A stretch of DNA of 26,714 nt from a virus. The DNA is taken from positions 1 to 26,714 of IMG/VR virus record IMGVR_UViG_3300032086_001528; one strand, 5' to 3'. This document shows, in pieces, positions 9,382 through 17,173 of this stretch. A model generated the notes under the pieces. It made no database searches. It had not been told where the DNA came from and saw only the letters and a program-made list of their open reading frames with translations. Both the position numbers and the translations under genes were made by a program. How positions within the stretch are numbered: position 1 is the stretch's first letter; each line of letters opens with the position of its first letter.

Positions 9382-10043
9382 ATTTTCTTAGTTGCAGGTG
9401 CAAATTGGTTGTATGTAGAAGCGCCTTGTACAGCAGCACCAGCAAGCCCACCAATGAGACCCAATGGTGAAGGACCTTTAACGAATTCAATATCTTGACT
9501 AGGTGCAGGACCTGGACGATATGGATTGGCTACAGACTCATACAAGCTTTGGCGTTCTTTGTTAGCTCTACGTCGAGCATCATTAAGTCGAATCGTAGAA
9601 GCAATACGACCACGTGCAAGATTAGCAACGTTAGATCCACGCTGTCTGCCAATAGCAAGCTTGAGGTTTTTGCCACGGCTACGTGCACGACCACCTTCAT
9701 CTACTTCACTACCAGCCATTAACTTGACTGCTAGCTCTTGATCTTGCATCAAGTATTGGCTTACTTCATCGTCTTCTTTTAGTTGTTCCTCAGAACCAAG
9801 ACGTGAAAATTCTAAACCGACCTGTCTCTGCTTTTCTTTAACATCTAGTTTGGCAGTATTATATTCAGCTACACCTTGAAGTGATTCAAGTTCGTACTGT
9901 CTATTTCTTTGATTGGCTCGATTAGCAATAGAGCGGTTCTGAGCAGCGGCTTGGGCTGACGCACTTTGGTATTGACCAACAGCACTAGCAGCACCAGATA
10001 CGGCAGACAGAACGCCTAGAGTTCCACTAACGGGTTCGCACAC
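9378..10043 (-). CDS. Internal virion protein (T7 gp14-like)
   Basis: This 221-aa protein lies between the gp13-like and gp15-like genes, as gp14 does in T7. Features are a short N-terminal Ala/Gly/Ser-rich segment (GTLGVLSAVSGAASAVGQ) that could insert into or cross a membrane, a long Gln/Arg/Glu-rich helical middle, and a hydrophobic Gly/Ala-rich stretch near the C-terminus (SPLGLIGGLAGAAVQGAS). In T7 gp14 is ejected first and is found in the host outer membrane; the two hydrophobic ends fit that role. Its start overlaps the end of the gp13-like gene by 17 nt and its stop overlaps the next start (ATGA). Confidence 0.9.
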   Translation of the reverse strand: MCEPVSGTLGVLSAVSGAASAVGQYQSASAQAAAQNRSIANRANQRNRQYELESLQGVAEYNTAKLDVKEKQRQVGLEFSRLGSEEQLKEDDEVSQYLMQDQELAVKLMAGSEVDEGGRARSRGKNLKLAIGRQRGSNVANLARGRIASTIRLNDARRRANKERQSLYESVANPYRPGPAPSQDIEFVKGPSPLGLIGGLAGAAVQGASTYNQFAPATKKI

Positions 10044-10467
10044 GGCAAAATTCTATAAAGGTTAAATTGTTAGGTCCATGAGGAAACTCCCGAAGGAATT
10101 TAAAACCTAGAAATTTGAGAAGCTTTAGATGGGTGGTGTTTCGCTTATCAACTATGTTCCAAAGAAGCTTTTCGGATCGACCTTCTACATAGCGTTTCGC
10201 TTCTCTGGCGAATGTAATTGGGTATTTGTGTATAGCAGGAGTACAGAGCATCCATATGGCACCCTGTGGGTTAACTCCTGCACATCCAGCAAGCTCACCG
10301 TTCGGTACTGTGAAGTAGACAGAGTCGCCATACTTAGCACCTACCGGCAGGCTGCGTTTAGGGTCATGTCCATGACCTTCCACAACCTCTTTGTAGTCTT
10401 CTGGAAGTAGGTTACAGGCCACCTCATAGGCAGCCTGCATTGTGATTGGATGAATGTATTTAGACAC
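10027..10467 (-). CDS. T7 gp13-like protein (DUF2833, acetyltransferase-like fold)
   Basis: The product aligns by eye with T7 gp13, an internal virion or morphogenesis protein. Shared features include the central strand-rich part (KYGDSVYFTVPNGELAGCAG), the block KLLWNIVDKRNTTHLKLLKF and the ending FLREFPHGPNNLTF. The family resembles GNAT acetyltransferases, but no activity can be inferred. The start is uncertain. I chose GTG at 10467 because it begins the protein at SKYIHPIT, matching the first strand of the fold, and overlaps the upstream stop by only 8 nt. An in-frame GTG at 10494 would add nine residues, and an ATG at 10440 would remove that strand. Confidence 0.8.
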   Translation of the reverse strand: MSKYIHPITMQAAYEVACNLLPEDYKEVVEGHGHDPKRSLPVGAKYGDSVYFTVPNGELAGCAGVNPQGAIWMLCTPAIHKYPITFAREAKRYVEGRSEKLLWNIVDKRNTTHLKLLKFLGFKFLREFPHGPNNLTFIEFCRVRTR

Positions 10468-13339
10468 GCTTGTGGTGCATGGGTGTGTAGTCACCCTCCC
10501 AAGTCATTGAGATAAACTGAGCAGGTCCAGGGTGAAGTGATTTCAATACAAGATTACAGTTTTTATTACGCTCATACACAGGGACTGTTTGAGTTTTCTC
10601 TGGAACAAACGTAGCTTCATCAGCGTCGTAGTAATCCATAGGTGTGGATTCATACGTCGTTTCGATGTGGTCTTTACCTAAGCGTTTGAGCCTGACATGA
10701 ATCTGTCCAACGGGTCCAAAACGAAGATGAACACGTTGAATAGTTAAGGAAGCAGTGACGTCAGATGTAGTAATTTCACCTGCTTTTTGTTTGACATAGA
10801 TACGAGGTAGGTTGACGTTCAGCTCAAACAACCAGCCAACGACAACAGTATCACCAGCAAAATCACCGTTGAACTTGTAAGTACTCCCGCTCCGTTGGGT
10901 CTCGTCTTCCATAAAGACTTCACCAGTGGACAGGTTGACTGCACCAAGTTTGGTTCCAGTACCTGTAAAACTATGTGAGACAGTCGTGTATGTACCGTCA
11001 TAGGAACCTGCTGTCAGAGAGACAGAGGAGTCAAGATGAACTGAGTAACCACCATCAAGAATGTTCTCGTAAAAGTTATCACCGACAACATCGCGAGAAG
11101 TATCAAGCTTCTGCAAAGCAATCTTCAACAGCTTGTAGTCACTACTAATGATGTACAGCTCGTCATCAAGTACAAACAAATGTGCAATGTTATGTGGCAA
11201 GGTCCACTTGAACCAAGCTGACTGTGCACGTTTGTCTCCAGTATTAAAGTAGCGATAACCAAAGATCTCTGCCGTACCAGACTTAGAGAAAAATATAGTG
11301 TTATTTTCTCTGCTGTTTGTCATGACGTCTAAATCATGAGGCAGCAGCTTAGGTGCAACTTTGGTTTGTTCAACCATATTGGGTTCACCTTCACGCCGAA
11401 TATCAAAGACCTCAAAGAAACGTCCGTTGACACCAGCACTGTCAATAAACCCTAAGGTTGTTCCAAGGGAGACGGGCTCAGTTTTAGGGCTGTATCTATA
11501 AGTAGATATATTCGACAGCTTACCTGTCTCAGGTGTCAGCGAATCACTGTCAGTATGCAGCAAGAACTGCTGTGTTTCTGCAAAGATAACAAGACCAGTG
11601 TTTGTTTCAATTGCAGATTTGAGCTGTGTAGGTTGAGTGGAGCTTGCTTGAATATCAATAGGATCTGATCCACCAATAACCAAAGATGATTCTTGAAAGA
11701 AATTACCTGGCTCACCTGCACGGCTCAGGATGACATTGTCTTCACATAGGAATCCAAGCCTGTTTCGGTGAAAAAATGTTTGACTAATTTTTCTCCCTTG
11801 ATTATTAGAAACAGGTGTTTTAATTAAAGAAGGAAATGGATTAGTTGTATTGTCACCAGTTTCACGTGCTACATAACTGTATGTACCTACCGTAAAGCTG
11901 CCGTCAGATTGACGTTGGATAATGTGAGGCAATGTGTTTGCATCAAGCGACGTCAAAAGACCTGGACCTTGACATTCCTCCCAACTACCCGGACCGTCAG
12001 CATTGTTGTTGCCTACAAACTTAAGATAGAAATCATCGTCAACAGAGTCAGCGCTGCTGATGACTTTGAGAATCATCCCATGCTTACACTGTCTAGGCAG
12101 TTCAGATGCATCGTTGACCTCCATAGGAGTGATGCGCCACAAGTCAGGGTTAGAAGTTTCAACAGTAAAAGGCGAATTATGCGCGAGAAATAAACCGTTG
12201 CCGATTTTTTCAACAACATTTAAATTGATTTCACCGCTGTTGACATTTGTTCCTTTTACAACCTGACTAAGAATACTGTCAGCAGAAACCTCTACATTTG
12301 CATCAAAGGAAGATGGCTGTGGTCTGAAGAATCCAAACGCTCTTTTAGCTTTGATTTCTTGTACACTTTTAACATGTACAGTATAGTTAACGTTTCGCAT
12401 CTGAACGGTAACGGTGTCGTCATTGCCTGCATTGCTACCGTCATACACTCTCCATCCATATCCACCATTCAAAAGCTCACAAGTAACGTTGTAAACACCA
12501 ACGTAGTCATTACCATTAATAGTGTCATTACCCATATTTTCACGAACAACTACCTGACAAGTAGCTGTTAAACGGAATACAAGGTTTTTACCACTGCCAC
12601 TGTTTACAGTAAATACCTCAGATGCTTGATGTTGACAGTTAGGATTGATGCCAGTTGTCCCATCACCACGGTTAATAGTTTGATAACCGTTAGGAGCATT
12701 ACCGCCGCCTGGTGTATCTACAACGATTGAAGTTGCTCTGCCTTCGCCAGAGCTAGTGATGTTTACTTCACTATCGCTAGTACTGGCAACGTTAAAGCTA
12801 TATTCTCTACCGTGAGCCAGTTGTCTAAGCTCTACAAATGCTTGGTATTTATTATCGTTAGAATCTCCAATACTTTCAGCACGGTCGTCTGAACGTACGC
12901 TTGTATTAACTGAAACCGTTTGACTGACGTTAGTAACAAACGTAGTATCAGCAATAGTCAGGAACTTGATGTCTTCGTCGTTGCTGTGTTGGAGGTAAGG
13001 AACAGCGCTACCACTGTGTGCTACATCACCAGCAGAGTCAGTTTTATTGCCGTTGCTGTCGTAGACATCATTAGCATGCCAAATCTTTACCGCACCGTTT
13101 CTTTGAACCTGACCAATGTAAGCGCCTTCACTTGCATCACGGTAATAACTAAACCAAGTACCAGTAGATGCACCAGACAAAGAGTTGATAAACCTACTGC
13201 CAGGACGCTTTACCAGACCATCCGTGATGTCAGGGATACCATTAACTAGATCTTTCACCTGTCCTGGTAGTACCAGTTCATCAGGTTGTTGTGAGATACC
13301 ACCAGTAAAACTAGGGATAGTCTGAGTAATGCTTGCCAT
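10460..13339 (-). CDS. Tail tubular protein B (T7 gp12-like nozzle)
   Basis: This 959-aa protein has the typical gp12 opening ITQTIPSFTGGISQQPDELV followed by DITDGLVKRPGSRFI, the most conserved signature of this family. It also has internal family-like blocks such as KISQTFFHRNRLGFLCEDNV and QTVPVYERNKNCNLVL. In T7 six copies form the lower tail nozzle to which the fibres attach. It is longer than T7 gp12 (794 aa), as in other cyanopodoviruses. The start overlaps the stop of tail tubular protein A by one base (TAATG), and its end overlaps the gp13-like gene. Confidence 0.95.
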   Translation of the reverse strand: MASITQTIPSFTGGISQQPDELVLPGQVKDLVNGIPDITDGLVKRPGSRFINSLSGASTGTWFSYYRDASEGAYIGQVQRNGAVKIWHANDVYDSNGNKTDSAGDVAHSGSAVPYLQHSNDEDIKFLTIADTTFVTNVSQTVSVNTSVRSDDRAESIGDSNDNKYQAFVELRQLAHGREYSFNVASTSDSEVNITSSGEGRATSIVVDTPGGGNAPNGYQTINRGDGTTGINPNCQHQASEVFTVNSGSGKNLVFRLTATCQVVVRENMGNDTINGNDYVGVYNVTCELLNGGYGWRVYDGSNAGNDDTVTVQMRNVNYTVHVKSVQEIKAKRAFGFFRPQPSSFDANVEVSADSILSQVVKGTNVNSGEINLNVVEKIGNGLFLAHNSPFTVETSNPDLWRITPMEVNDASELPRQCKHGMILKVISSADSVDDDFYLKFVGNNNADGPGSWEECQGPGLLTSLDANTLPHIIQRQSDGSFTVGTYSYVARETGDNTTNPFPSLIKTPVSNNQGRKISQTFFHRNRLGFLCEDNVILSRAGEPGNFFQESSLVIGGSDPIDIQASSTQPTQLKSAIETNTGLVIFAETQQFLLHTDSDSLTPETGKLSNISTYRYSPKTEPVSLGTTLGFIDSAGVNGRFFEVFDIRREGEPNMVEQTKVAPKLLPHDLDVMTNSRENNTIFFSKSGTAEIFGYRYFNTGDKRAQSAWFKWTLPHNIAHLFVLDDELYIISSDYKLLKIALQKLDTSRDVVGDNFYENILDGGYSVHLDSSVSLTAGSYDGTYTTVSHSFTGTGTKLGAVNLSTGEVFMEDETQRSGSTYKFNGDFAGDTVVVGWLFELNVNLPRIYVKQKAGEITTSDVTASLTIQRVHLRFGPVGQIHVRLKRLGKDHIETTYESTPMDYYDADEATFVPEKTQTVPVYERNKNCNLVLKSLHPGPAQFISMTWEGDYTPMHHKRV

Positions 13340-13980
13340 TAGCGACGTAGTGCGTGATGAGGTTTATATGCGTTGTATGAGGTGCCATCAGGCCAACCCA
13401 TAAAGGTGTGATCGCCTTGATCACATTCGTATTCCATACAGGCAGCACGTGCCTGAGCTTCCTGTGTACCTAAAAGCTGAACCAACTGAGGGTTAGCTAC
13501 AAGCTGAGCAGCAGCTCTGCCAGCAGCACGGTAAGTAATGTAGCGTTGAAAGACAGAAGGAAGATCGCTGAACTCGTAAAGCGTGACGACGTCGAGATCA
13601 AGATCTGCGGTGAATACATCGGTGTGGTTGTACTTGTCATAGAGCCTTCCGTTGCGTTTAACTACATCAGTAGTTTTGATGTTTTGATTATCATGTACGT
13701 CAAACCTAATTACGTTAGGAGGAATGACGAAATAACCATTAGTGTCAGGTGAATACGTGACGTGATATTCAGTGTTAAAAGACCAGCCTTCATTCTGAAC
13801 ATCGACATTAACTTCACGAAGAAGGTTATAGATGTAAGCAATCTCAGGGTTTACAAACTCTAATTGATCATTGCTATTGACAGAAGCAAGAGAAGTAACT
13901 GGAGACTGACCGATACTCCCCAGAATAGAGTTGACTGCGGATAGTTCGGTATCGAGTGAAATCGTAGAGGGAGTAGTCAT
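13339..13980 (-). CDS. Tail tubular protein A (T7 gp11-like adaptor)
   Basis: This 213-aa protein matches T7 gp11, whose twelve copies form the ring joining portal and nozzle. Diagnostic parts are the N-terminal LDTELSAVNSILGSIGQSPV, the block VQNEGWSFNTEY, and YRAAGRAAAQLVANPQLVQL near the C-terminus. It is the first gene after the capsid terminator, so its transcript comes either from read-through or from a promoter I could not identify in the 59-bp gap. Its stop overlaps the next ATG. Confidence 0.95.
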   Translation of the reverse strand: MTTPSTISLDTELSAVNSILGSIGQSPVTSLASVNSNDQLEFVNPEIAYIYNLLREVNVDVQNEGWSFNTEYHVTYSPDTNGYFVIPPNVIRFDVHDNQNIKTTDVVKRNGRLYDKYNHTDVFTADLDLDVVTLYEFSDLPSVFQRYITYRAAGRAAAQLVANPQLVQLLGTQEAQARAACMEYECDQGDHTFMGWPDGTSYNAYKPHHALRR

Positions 13981-13986
13981 ATAAAT

Positions 13987-14012
13987 AAAAAAAAGGGGAC
14001 CCGAAGGTCCCC
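13987..14012 (-). terminator. Intrinsic terminator after the major capsid gene
   Basis: On the minus strand a perfect 7-bp GC-rich stem GGGGACC/GGTCCCC closes a TTCG tetraloop and is followed by eight T residues. This is a textbook rho-independent terminator. It sits where T7 places T-phi, just after gene 10, and probably sets capsid mRNA above tail mRNA. Confidence 0.95.
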
Positions 14013-14039
14013 CGTAGATCTAATGAATAGATAGGTAAA

Positions 14040-15170
14040 TCAGAATGCAGCAGCACCGGTGGTAGCCACAGCGCCAGAGGTAACGGTAGGAGCAACGTCA
14101 CACACGAACTCCACAGCAGCTGCGGGGTTCAGGTAGTCAGCGCCCATAGCGAGACGGCCAACGATCAGGTCGCCCTGATACATCACGGACACGTCGTTAC
14201 TGGTCACTTGGACTTGAGGTCCGATAGCTTCCACAACACCTGCGGCTTCCTTCTGGAAGATCAATCCGCAGGACTTGCCGAAGACTTGACCACCGTAGTT
14301 GTTACGGGAGCCATAGTTGTCGCCAGACACAGCAGTGTCAGCAGGCATGGTTTCGCCAACGAAGTCGCCAGCCAAAGGCAGGCTGGAGTTAGTACCGAAC
14401 TTGCCCAGGAACGGAATGTTCATGGACTTGTAGATCTTGATACCAGCGATTTCGATGATGCCGTTGCCGGACTGCAGAGCGGTGCCCTGGACGTCACGGT
14501 TCACCAGGCCGTTGGAACCAACAGCTTGGATCAGCTCGTAGTACTGACGGGGGTTGATAACAGCCACACGTCCGTCAGAGCTGACACCCTTCTCGTCGAG
14601 AGCAGCAGCAGCGTCATAGAAGCCTGCAATCAGAGAAGTGGGGTTGGTAGCGTCAGAGCTGTCGGTAGCAGTACCGAGACGGATCTGGGTGCCACCGGGC
14701 TCTTTGTAGTTGGTAGCGGTGATCGGGGAGACCTGACGTGCACCACGAGTGATGCTGCGGAAGATCTTCCGGTCATAGGTCTCAGCGAGGGCGTAGCCGA
14801 TCTTGCGTGAGATCTCGCCGCGCAGCTCGTAGTGAGCAAGGGTCTCGTCCAGCTCATACAGGAAAGCGGAGCTGATCAACAGGTCATCGACCGTGATGGT
14901 CTTCTCAGCCACCGGAGGAGCTTTGTCGGAGTTACCGAGGATCGGGGTGCCAGGGGTGTGATACTCCGCCTTGGTACGACCCGTGTAGATGAACTGAAGA
15001 CTCTTGCCGTTCTTCAGGGTGCGCTTCATGACGAGGTCACGAGCGATAGAGTTGTATTGGAAACCTTTGAAGACCTCACCTGAAAATAGGTCAAGGTAAA
15101 GATCGCGGTTGTTAGAGGCGTTGCCTGTCAGATTAGCGCGACCAAGGTTTACCTGATTGGTATTAGCCAT
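14040..15170 (-). CDS. Major capsid protein (T7 gp10-like)
   Basis: This 376-aa protein is the HK97-fold capsid subunit. Evidence includes the gp10-type sequence LDLFSGEVFKGFQYNSIARD, the block KSLQFIYTGRTKAEYHTPGT, the conserved DDLLISSAFLYELDETLAHY, and the C-terminal GRLAMGADYLNPAAAVEF. The gene follows a 148-bp structured non-coding leader and is followed at once by a strong terminator, so it can be transcribed as a separate abundant message. Its codons are visibly richer in G and C than those of neighbouring structural genes, as expected for the most highly expressed protein. There is no Shine-Dalgarno sequence; the start is preceded by an A/T-rich stretch. Confidence 0.97.
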   Translation of the reverse strand: MANTNQVNLGRANLTGNASNNRDLYLDLFSGEVFKGFQYNSIARDLVMKRTLKNGKSLQFIYTGRTKAEYHTPGTPILGNSDKAPPVAEKTITVDDLLISSAFLYELDETLAHYELRGEISRKIGYALAETYDRKIFRSITRGARQVSPITATNYKEPGGTQIRLGTATDSSDATNPTSLIAGFYDAAAALDEKGVSSDGRVAVINPRQYYELIQAVGSNGLVNRDVQGTALQSGNGIIEIAGIKIYKSMNIPFLGKFGTNSSLPLAGDFVGETMPADTAVSGDNYGSRNNYGGQVFGKSCGLIFQKEAAGVVEAIGPQVQVTSNDVSVMYQGDLIVGRLAMGADYLNPAAAVEFVCDVAPTVTSGAVATTGAAAF

Positions 15171-15318
15171 TGGTAGTAAATAAAATAATTAGAGATATGT
15201 AGCCTTTTCGATCGATCAAAATTTTTGTGGTCTATTCCCACCGTCTAGACGGCGAAGGGTATCTTCCGTAGAAGGCCAACGCCAAGACTGGCGGGAGGAC
15301 TTGCACCTCCCAGTAAGC
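15171..15318 (-). other. Structured non-coding leader upstream of the capsid gene
   Basis: No ORF is convincing here. Reading toward capsid, there are three tandem hairpins: a 6-bp stem with 7-nt loop at 15293-15311, a 5-bp stem with 4-nt loop at 15280-15293, and a 4-bp stem at 15263-15274. These are followed by a perfect 12-bp palindrome CCGTCTAGACGG at 15241-15252 and an imperfect palindrome around GATCGATC at 15206-15221. The last 30 bases before the ATG are A/T-rich. Possible roles are transcript end or processing for the psbA unit, a capsid promoter, or a stabilising 5' leader. I cannot choose between them from sequence. Confidence 0.6.
15293..15311 (-). other. Hairpin resembling a tRNA T-arm
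   Basis: On the minus strand, GGGAGG-TGCAAGT-CCTCCC forms a 6-bp stem with a 7-nt loop. The loop and closing pair match the tRNA T-loop pattern (GTTCRANYC) at all but one position. No matching acceptor strand or anticodon arm exists upstream, so this is not a complete tRNA. It could be a tRNA relic, a processing signal, or simply a hairpin without a T-tract. Confidence 0.4.
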
Positions 15319-15429
15319 TTACTTAACCAGTTGCTTGTAAACTACACCACGATAACGAAGAGCGTCGACTTTATAGTTGTCAGCTTTTTTCTTAGCGTTT
15401 TGGATGTAGCGGATAACGATGTTGGACAT
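15319..15429 (-). CDS. Small protein of 36 aa with a YRGVxY motif (DUF4278-like)
   Basis: This short gene lies in the gap between psbA and capsid. The product begins MSNIVIRYIQNAKKKADNYK and ends in the block ALRYRGVVYKQLVK. The YRGVxY core is characteristic of small cyanobacterial and cyanophage proteins of the DUF4278 type, whose function is unknown. The protein is basic and has no signal peptide or membrane segment. The ATG lies 18 nt after a hairpin that follows psbA. The stop codon sits inside a 12-bp palindrome (AGTAAGCTTACT). The family match makes this more than a chance ORF. Confidence 0.7.
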   Translation of the reverse strand: MSNIVIRYIQNAKKKADNYKVDALRYRGVVYKQLVK

Positions 15430-15447
15430 GAGTTCGTACTAGATAAA

Positions 15448-15471
15448 CCTAAGCCCCGTTCCATGCTTAGG
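15448..15471 (-). terminator. Hairpin downstream of psbA (possible weak terminator)
   Basis: A perfect 7-bp stem CCTAAGC/GCTTAGG with a 10-nt loop begins 36 nt after the psbA stop on the minus strand and is followed by TTTATCTAG. The T-tract is short, so termination would be partial. The hairpin could instead protect the 3' end of psbA mRNA. Confidence 0.5.
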
Positions 15472-15507
15472 CAACATGCGTCCCGATGGGATGAACGTAC
15501 GAAGTAA

Positions 15508-16584
15508 TTAACCGATTGCAGGAGCCTGCAGTGCCACGGGAGTTGTCTCCACGGACGCAAGATCAAGCGGGAAGTTATGTGCATTCCGCTCATGCATCAC
15601 CTCGAAGCCGAGGTTGGCACGGTTGAGAATGTCAGCCCAGGTGTTCACCACATGACCTTGACTCTCAGTAATGGATTGGTTGAAGTTAAATCCGTTGAGG
15701 TTGAATGCCATGGTGCTGACGCCGAGGGCGGCAAACCAGATACCCACGACAGGCCACGCTGCGAGGAAGAAGTGCAGCGACCTAGAATTGTTAAAAGATG
15801 CATATTGGAAGATCAGTCGTCCGAAGTAACCGTGAGCGGCGACGATGTTGTACGTCTCTTCCTCTTGACCAAACTTGTAGCCATAGTTCTGGCTGACCTC
15901 TTCAGTCGTCTCACGGATAAGAGAAGAAGTAACCAGGCTTCCATGCATAGCGCTAAACAAAGCTCCCCCAAATACACCAGCAACTCCCAACATGTGAAAG
16001 GGGTGCATGAGGATGTTATGTTCCGCTTGAAACACAAGCATGTAATTAAAAGTACCGGAAATGCCAAGAGGCATACCGTCTGAAAAGCTACCTTGTCCAA
16101 AAGGATAAACAAGGAAAACAGCAGTCGCCGCAGCAACCGGAGCAGAGTAAGCAACAAAGATCCAAGGGCGCATCCCTAGTCGATAACTAAGTTCCCATTC
16201 GCGTCCCATGTAAGCAAAGACGCCAATGAGGAAGTGGAATACGACGAGCTGATATGGACCCCCGTTGTAGAGCCATTCATCAAGTGTATTAGCTTCCCAA
16301 ATTGGGTAGAAGTGTAGTCCGATGGCATTGCTGCTCGGAACGACGGCTCCCGATATGATGTTGTTTCCCCACATGAGGGATCCCGATACGGGTTCACGAA
16401 TTCCATCGATGTCTACAGGTGGTGCTGCAACGAATGCAGTCACAAAGCAAATGGTGGCAGCCAGCAAGCAAGGAATCATGAGGATTCCAAACCAGCCAAC
16501 ATAAAGTCGATTGTTTGTTGAGGTTACCCAGGAGCAAAACTCATCCCAGGTAGACCTCTGTTGTTGTTGAAGTACAGCGGTCAT
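15508..16584 (-). CDS. psbA: Photosystem II reaction-centre protein D1
   Basis: This is a complete, apparently functional 358-aa D1. Conserved functional residues are present: the YZ tyrosine in [12 protein letters not shown], the Mn-ligand aspartate in [10 protein letters not shown], the chlorophyll and iron histidines in [11 protein letters not shown] and [13 protein letters not shown], and the Mn-cluster cluster in [16 protein letters not shown]. The last is followed by the usual C-terminal extension that is cleaved after Ala344. The residue equivalent to position 130 is Glu ([11 protein letters not shown]), as in the high-light D1:2 form. Phage psbA keeps photosystem II repaired during infection while host synthesis fails. 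The gene lies in the head cluster and is flanked by hairpins on both sides, so it may be its own transcription unit. It starts without a Shine-Dalgarno sequence. Confidence 0.99.
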   Translation of the reverse strand: MTAVLQQQQRSTWDEFCSWVTSTNNRLYVGWFGILMIPCLLAATICFVTAFVAAPPVDIDGIREPVSGSLMWGNNIISGAVVPSSNAIGLHFYPIWEANTLDEWLYNGGPYQLVVFHFLIGVFAYMGREWELSYRLGMRPWIFVAYSAPVAAATAVFLVYPFGQGSFSDGMPLGISGTFNYMLVFQAEHNILMHPFHMLGVAGVFGGALFSAMHGSLVTSSLIRETTEEVSQNYGYKFGQEEETYNIVAAHGYFGRLIFQYASFNNSRSLHFFLAAWPVVGIWFAALGVSTMAFNLNGFNFNQSITESQGHVVNTWADILNRANLGFEVMHERNAHNFPLDLASVETTPVALQAPAIG

Positions 16585-16682
16585 TAAAAGTGCAGGGTTT
16601 TTGTTGTTGTTTAGGGTATGTATTTGAGCACTTTAATGAAGCCCTCCCAAGGCTCACGTCCAGTGGAGGGCTGTATTAAAAA
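16585..16682 (-). promoter_or_regulatory. psbA upstream region with hairpin
   Basis: This 98-bp gap separates the secreted-protein gene from psbA. It contains a strong hairpin (16640-16672) and then an A-rich stretch with repeated CAA units before the psbA ATG. I could not find a convincing sigma-70 promoter pair. The sequence is compatible with the end of one transcript and the 5' leader of the next. Confidence 0.4.
16640..16672 (-). terminator. Hairpin between the secreted-protein gene and psbA
   Basis: On the minus strand AGCCCTCC and GGAGGGCT form a perfect 8-bp stem around a 17-nt loop, beginning 11 nt after the stop codon of the upstream gene. The following sequence TTCATTAAAG is not a good T-tract, so this is either an inefficient terminator or a transcript-processing or stabilising element. 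Confidence 0.55.
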
Positions 16683-17024
16683 TCAGAAGTTGTACTTAGC
16701 GCCGACCTTAGTGCCGTAGCTGTTGTCGTCTTCGCCAGTCAAGAAAGAGAACTCGCCATATACAGACAGCTTTTCCGACACGGGGTAGCTACCACCGATC
16801 TTGCCGGACAGTTCAACATCACCATCTTCACCATCAGGTGCCAGCAGAGCAGGTCCACCTTGGACATACCAGTTAGAACCTTCGTAACCAACGTGGACGT
16901 CAGTTGCAGAGCCACCATAATCAGATCCAACAAAACCAGAGTTGGCTTCGATGTTTGCGTAGGGACCAGCAATAGCGCCTTGAGCACAGCCGAGGAGGAA
17001 ACCGGCAGCAATAATAGATTTCAT
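16683..17024 (-). CDS. Small secreted beta-rich protein, probable outer-membrane barrel fragment
   Basis: This 113-aa product starts with a typical Sec signal peptide (MKSIIAAGFLLGCAQGAIAG; cleavage expected after AIA at residue 19). The LLGC within it could alternatively act as a weak lipobox. The mature 94 residues alternate polar and hydrophobic or aromatic residues in about six strands (for example ATDVHVGYEG, NWYVQGGPALL, LSVYGEFSFL) and end in KVGAKYNF. A terminal Phe after alternating residues is the classic signature recognised by the BAM outer-membrane assembly machinery. Six strands is small for a barrel, so it may oligomerise. Function is unknown; placement beside psbA and hli suggests a role in infected-cell physiology rather than virion structure. 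The start lies 2 bases after the preceding stop. Confidence 0.75.
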   Translation of the reverse strand: MKSIIAAGFLLGCAQGAIAGPYANIEANSGFVGSDYGGSATDVHVGYEGSNWYVQGGPALLAPDGEDGDVELSGKIGGSYPVSEKLSVYGEFSFLTGEDDNSYGTKVGAKYNF

Positions 17025-17026
17025 AA

Positions 17027-17173
17027 TTAGTGTGTTACTTTTTTTTTGGGTTTAGATTTCTTAGGGAAGCCAGCCTTCATGTTGGCGTAAGCCGTTTTGC
17101 TGACAGTAGATTTAGATTTAGGGCGAGAAGTACCAGCCTTCTTTCGCTTGTTGATGTTTGCGTAGAGACTCAT
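17027..17173 (-). CDS. Small basic protein, 48 aa (MSLYANINKRKKAG type)
   Basis: This short gene encodes a very basic protein: it begins MSLYANINKRKKAGTSRPKS, continues with SKTAYANMKAGFPKKSK, and ends in KPKKKVTH. Small marine-phage proteins with a YANIN(x)KRK start are familiar to me, but their function is not known. The charge suggests DNA or RNA binding or packaging in the head. The ATG overlaps the preceding stop (TGATG), and the stop is 2 bases from the next gene, so it belongs to a coupled cluster. The coding sequence ends with a run of nine A residues. Confidence 0.75.
   Translation of the reverse strand: MSLYANINKRKKAGTSRPKSKSTVSKTAYANMKAGFPKKSKPKKKVTH

Noticed and set aside
14208-14810. 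A 200-aa plus-strand ORF opposite the capsid gene
   Set aside because: It is antisense to a certain capsid gene, and its open frame is explained by the GC-rich codon bias there. Low-complexity Ser/Val composition and no known domain.
15293-15323. Possible complete tRNA gene before the capsid gene
   Set aside because: Only a T-arm-like hairpin is present. No 7-bp acceptor stem, D-arm or anticodon arm could be built from the surrounding 80 bases.
15342-15593. An 83-aa minus-strand ORF spanning the psbA end and the 36-aa gene
   Set aside because: It reads through the psbA C-terminus and the downstream hairpin in another frame. The 36-aa gene with a YRGVxY motif is the better call.
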